NCBI GenBank assembly: GCA_016214105.1
Contig: JACRPD010000034.1
Coordinates: forward strand, 1-11,090
Reading direction: 5' to 3'
DNA length: 11,090 nucleotides
Source of the DNA: Candidatus Magasanikiibacteriota bacterium
GTDB lineage: Bacteria; Patescibacteriota; Patescibacteriia; Magasanikbacterales; UBA922
Positions 10,359 to 11,090 of the stretch are shown here, in pieces; position 1 is the stretch's first letter, and each line of letters begins with the position of its first letter. Below the pieces are notes generated by a model, which worked only from the letters and a program-made list of their open reading frames with translations, did no database searches and was not told the origin of the DNA. A program made the translations under genes and the position numbers.

Positions 10359-11090
10359 ATGAAAAACATTAACGAAAAAATAATTTTAAAAATTATATCC
10401 GAAAAACCTCTAACCAAGGCGGAATTTGATAATACGCGGAGAATAGCTTGCAATAAGTTGAAAATCAATCAGCCGCCAAATCATCTGTTGTTATCAGCTT
10501 ACCAGAATTTGGTAAAAAAGAAAAGCATTAAACCAAATAAACCGCTGGAAAAACTAATGCGTAAAGCAGATATCCGCACCCTCTCCGGCGTGGCGATTGT
10601 GACGTCTTTAACCAAGCCATTCCCCTGCCCGGGCAAATGCGTTTACTGCCCTTCTGAAGCCAAAATGCCAAAAAGTTATCTGGCGACTGAACCGGCCGCG
10701 GCGCGGGCGTTTGGACTTAAGTTTGATCCGTATTTACAAATGAAAAGAAGAATAGAAATGTTGGAGCAAAACGGCCACCCCACTGATAAAATTGAATTTA
10801 TTGTCAAAGGCGGGAGTTGGAACGCGTATCCACTCAAGTATCAATACTGGTTTATGTTGGAGTCGTTTAGAGCTGCAAACAGAGGCAAAAAGTGCGTAAG
10901 TGTACAACTGAGTAAGTGTATAAGTAACTTACAAACTTACAAACTTACACACTTACACACAGCATCAAAAAAAGAGCAGGAACGCAATGAAACAGCGCGC
11001 CACAGAATCATCGGCCTCACCCTTGAAACCCGTCCCGACCTCATCACCCCGGAAACTATCCGCCATATGCGGGAGATGGGCTGTACGCGC
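10359..11090 (+). CDS. Elp3-like radical SAM/acetyltransferase, N-terminal 244 residues (3' end outside window)
   Basis: The frame opens with ATG at 10359 and stays open to the window edge. Elp3 modifies wobble uridine of tRNA (carboxymethylation at C5) with a radical SAM domain and a GNAT domain; only the former is in view. Family marks: SGVAIVTSLTKPFPCP, the cluster cysteines C90-x3-C94-x2-C97 in CPGKCVYCPS, SYLATEPAAARA (106-117), IVKGGSWNAYP (148-158) and GLTLETRPDL (219-228). The spacing is the standard radical SAM CX3CX2C. An octamer repeat encodes about residues 179-201, in the linker before the NETARHR segment, in frame. It is divergent from the Trm9-like methyltransferase with 4 bp between start codons. 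Confidence 0.93.
   Translation, partial: MKNINEKIILKIISEKPLTKAEFDNTRRIACNKLKINQPPNHLLLSAYQNLVKKKSIKPNKPLEKLMRKADIRTLSGVAIVTSLTKPFPCPGKCVYCPSEAKMPKSYLATEPAAARAFGLKFDPYLQMKRRIEMLEQNGHPTDKIEFIVKGGSWNAYPLKYQYWFMLESFRAANRGKKCVSVQLSKCISNLQTYKLTHLHTASKKEQERNETARHRIIGLTLETRPDLITPETIRHMREMGCTR
10392..10397 (-). promoter_or_regulatory. Candidate -10 of the methyltransferase gene, inside the Elp3 gene
   Basis: A perfect TATAAT on the minus strand, giving a start near 10385 and a leader of about 31 bases. No good -35 is seen at normal spacing. Confidence 0.35.
10892..10960. repeat. Octamer tandem repeat with inverted half, inside the Elp3 gene
   Basis: The right half is ACTTACAA twice and ACTTACAC twice (10927-10958, period 8). 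The left half has GTAAGTGT at 10896-10903 and 10912-10919, the reverse complement of ACACTTAC in the right half. The whole is a palindrome-like element in which the frame stays open. Confidence 0.85.

Noticed and set aside
10355..10468. N-terminal extension of the methyltransferase frame to 10468
   Set aside because: The extra 38 residues are hydrophobic antisense of the Elp3 start, and family-like sequence begins at the Met at 10354.
1793..10960. CRISPR array as explanation of the repeats
   Set aside because: Units are 7-9 bp without spacers and differ in sequence between places; no cas gene is present.

Overview
The window looks like part of a small, AT-leaning genome of the Candidate Phyla Radiation (Patescibacteria) type. 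This is inference from gene content and style, not from a marker gene. The signs are tightly packed genes, an almost complete lack of Shine-Dalgarno sites, promoters that would give leaderless mRNAs, an Elp3-like radical SAM protein, a LysW-like zinc ribbon, a minimal peptidoglycan gene set, and many short repeats inside genes. TGA ends several intact genes, so the UGA=Gly code of some CPR lineages does not apply here.

Layout. Bases 1-479 hold the C-terminal end of a serine recombinase; its opening bases are G+C-rich and its last codons run into the 3' end of a minus-strand tRNA-Ser(UGA). After a 205-bp spacer (tRNA promoter, a large inverted repeat, a terminator) comes a minus-strand murB-hpf operon. 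A divergent plus-strand pair follows: an ATP-grasp/Nudix fusion and an NlpC/P60-like cysteine peptidase. A minus-strand 102-aa orphan gene with the only strong Shine-Dalgarno site is followed by a tightly coupled plus-strand operon: mraY, an Ate1/Bpt-like aminoacyltransferase, and a Mpl/MurC-like Mur ligase. The ligase frame is cut by an in-frame TAG, with 42 homologous-looking codons after it. A 53-aa LysW-like zinc ribbon (minus) and a threonine-synthase-like PLP enzyme (plus) are divergent. A Trm9/ALKBH8-like methyltransferase (minus) and an Elp3 gene (plus, running off the window) are also divergent, with start codons only 4 bp apart.

How the genes fit together. murB, mraY, the Mur ligase, the NlpC/P60-like protein and probably the ATP-grasp and Ate1-like proteins form a cell-wall island (precursor reduction, lipid I formation, peptide ligation, peptide cleavage or modification). 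Elp3 and the Trm9-like methyltransferase are plausible successive enzymes of wobble-uridine modification. hpf is ribosome hibernation.

The most unusual property is a set of short repeats inside or at the edges of genes. One class is tandem arrays with period 7, 8 or 9 bp. The other is short elements present twice in the window. All intragenic copies leave the frame open; five sit in the Mur ligase alone, and one spans a stop codon and the next start codon.
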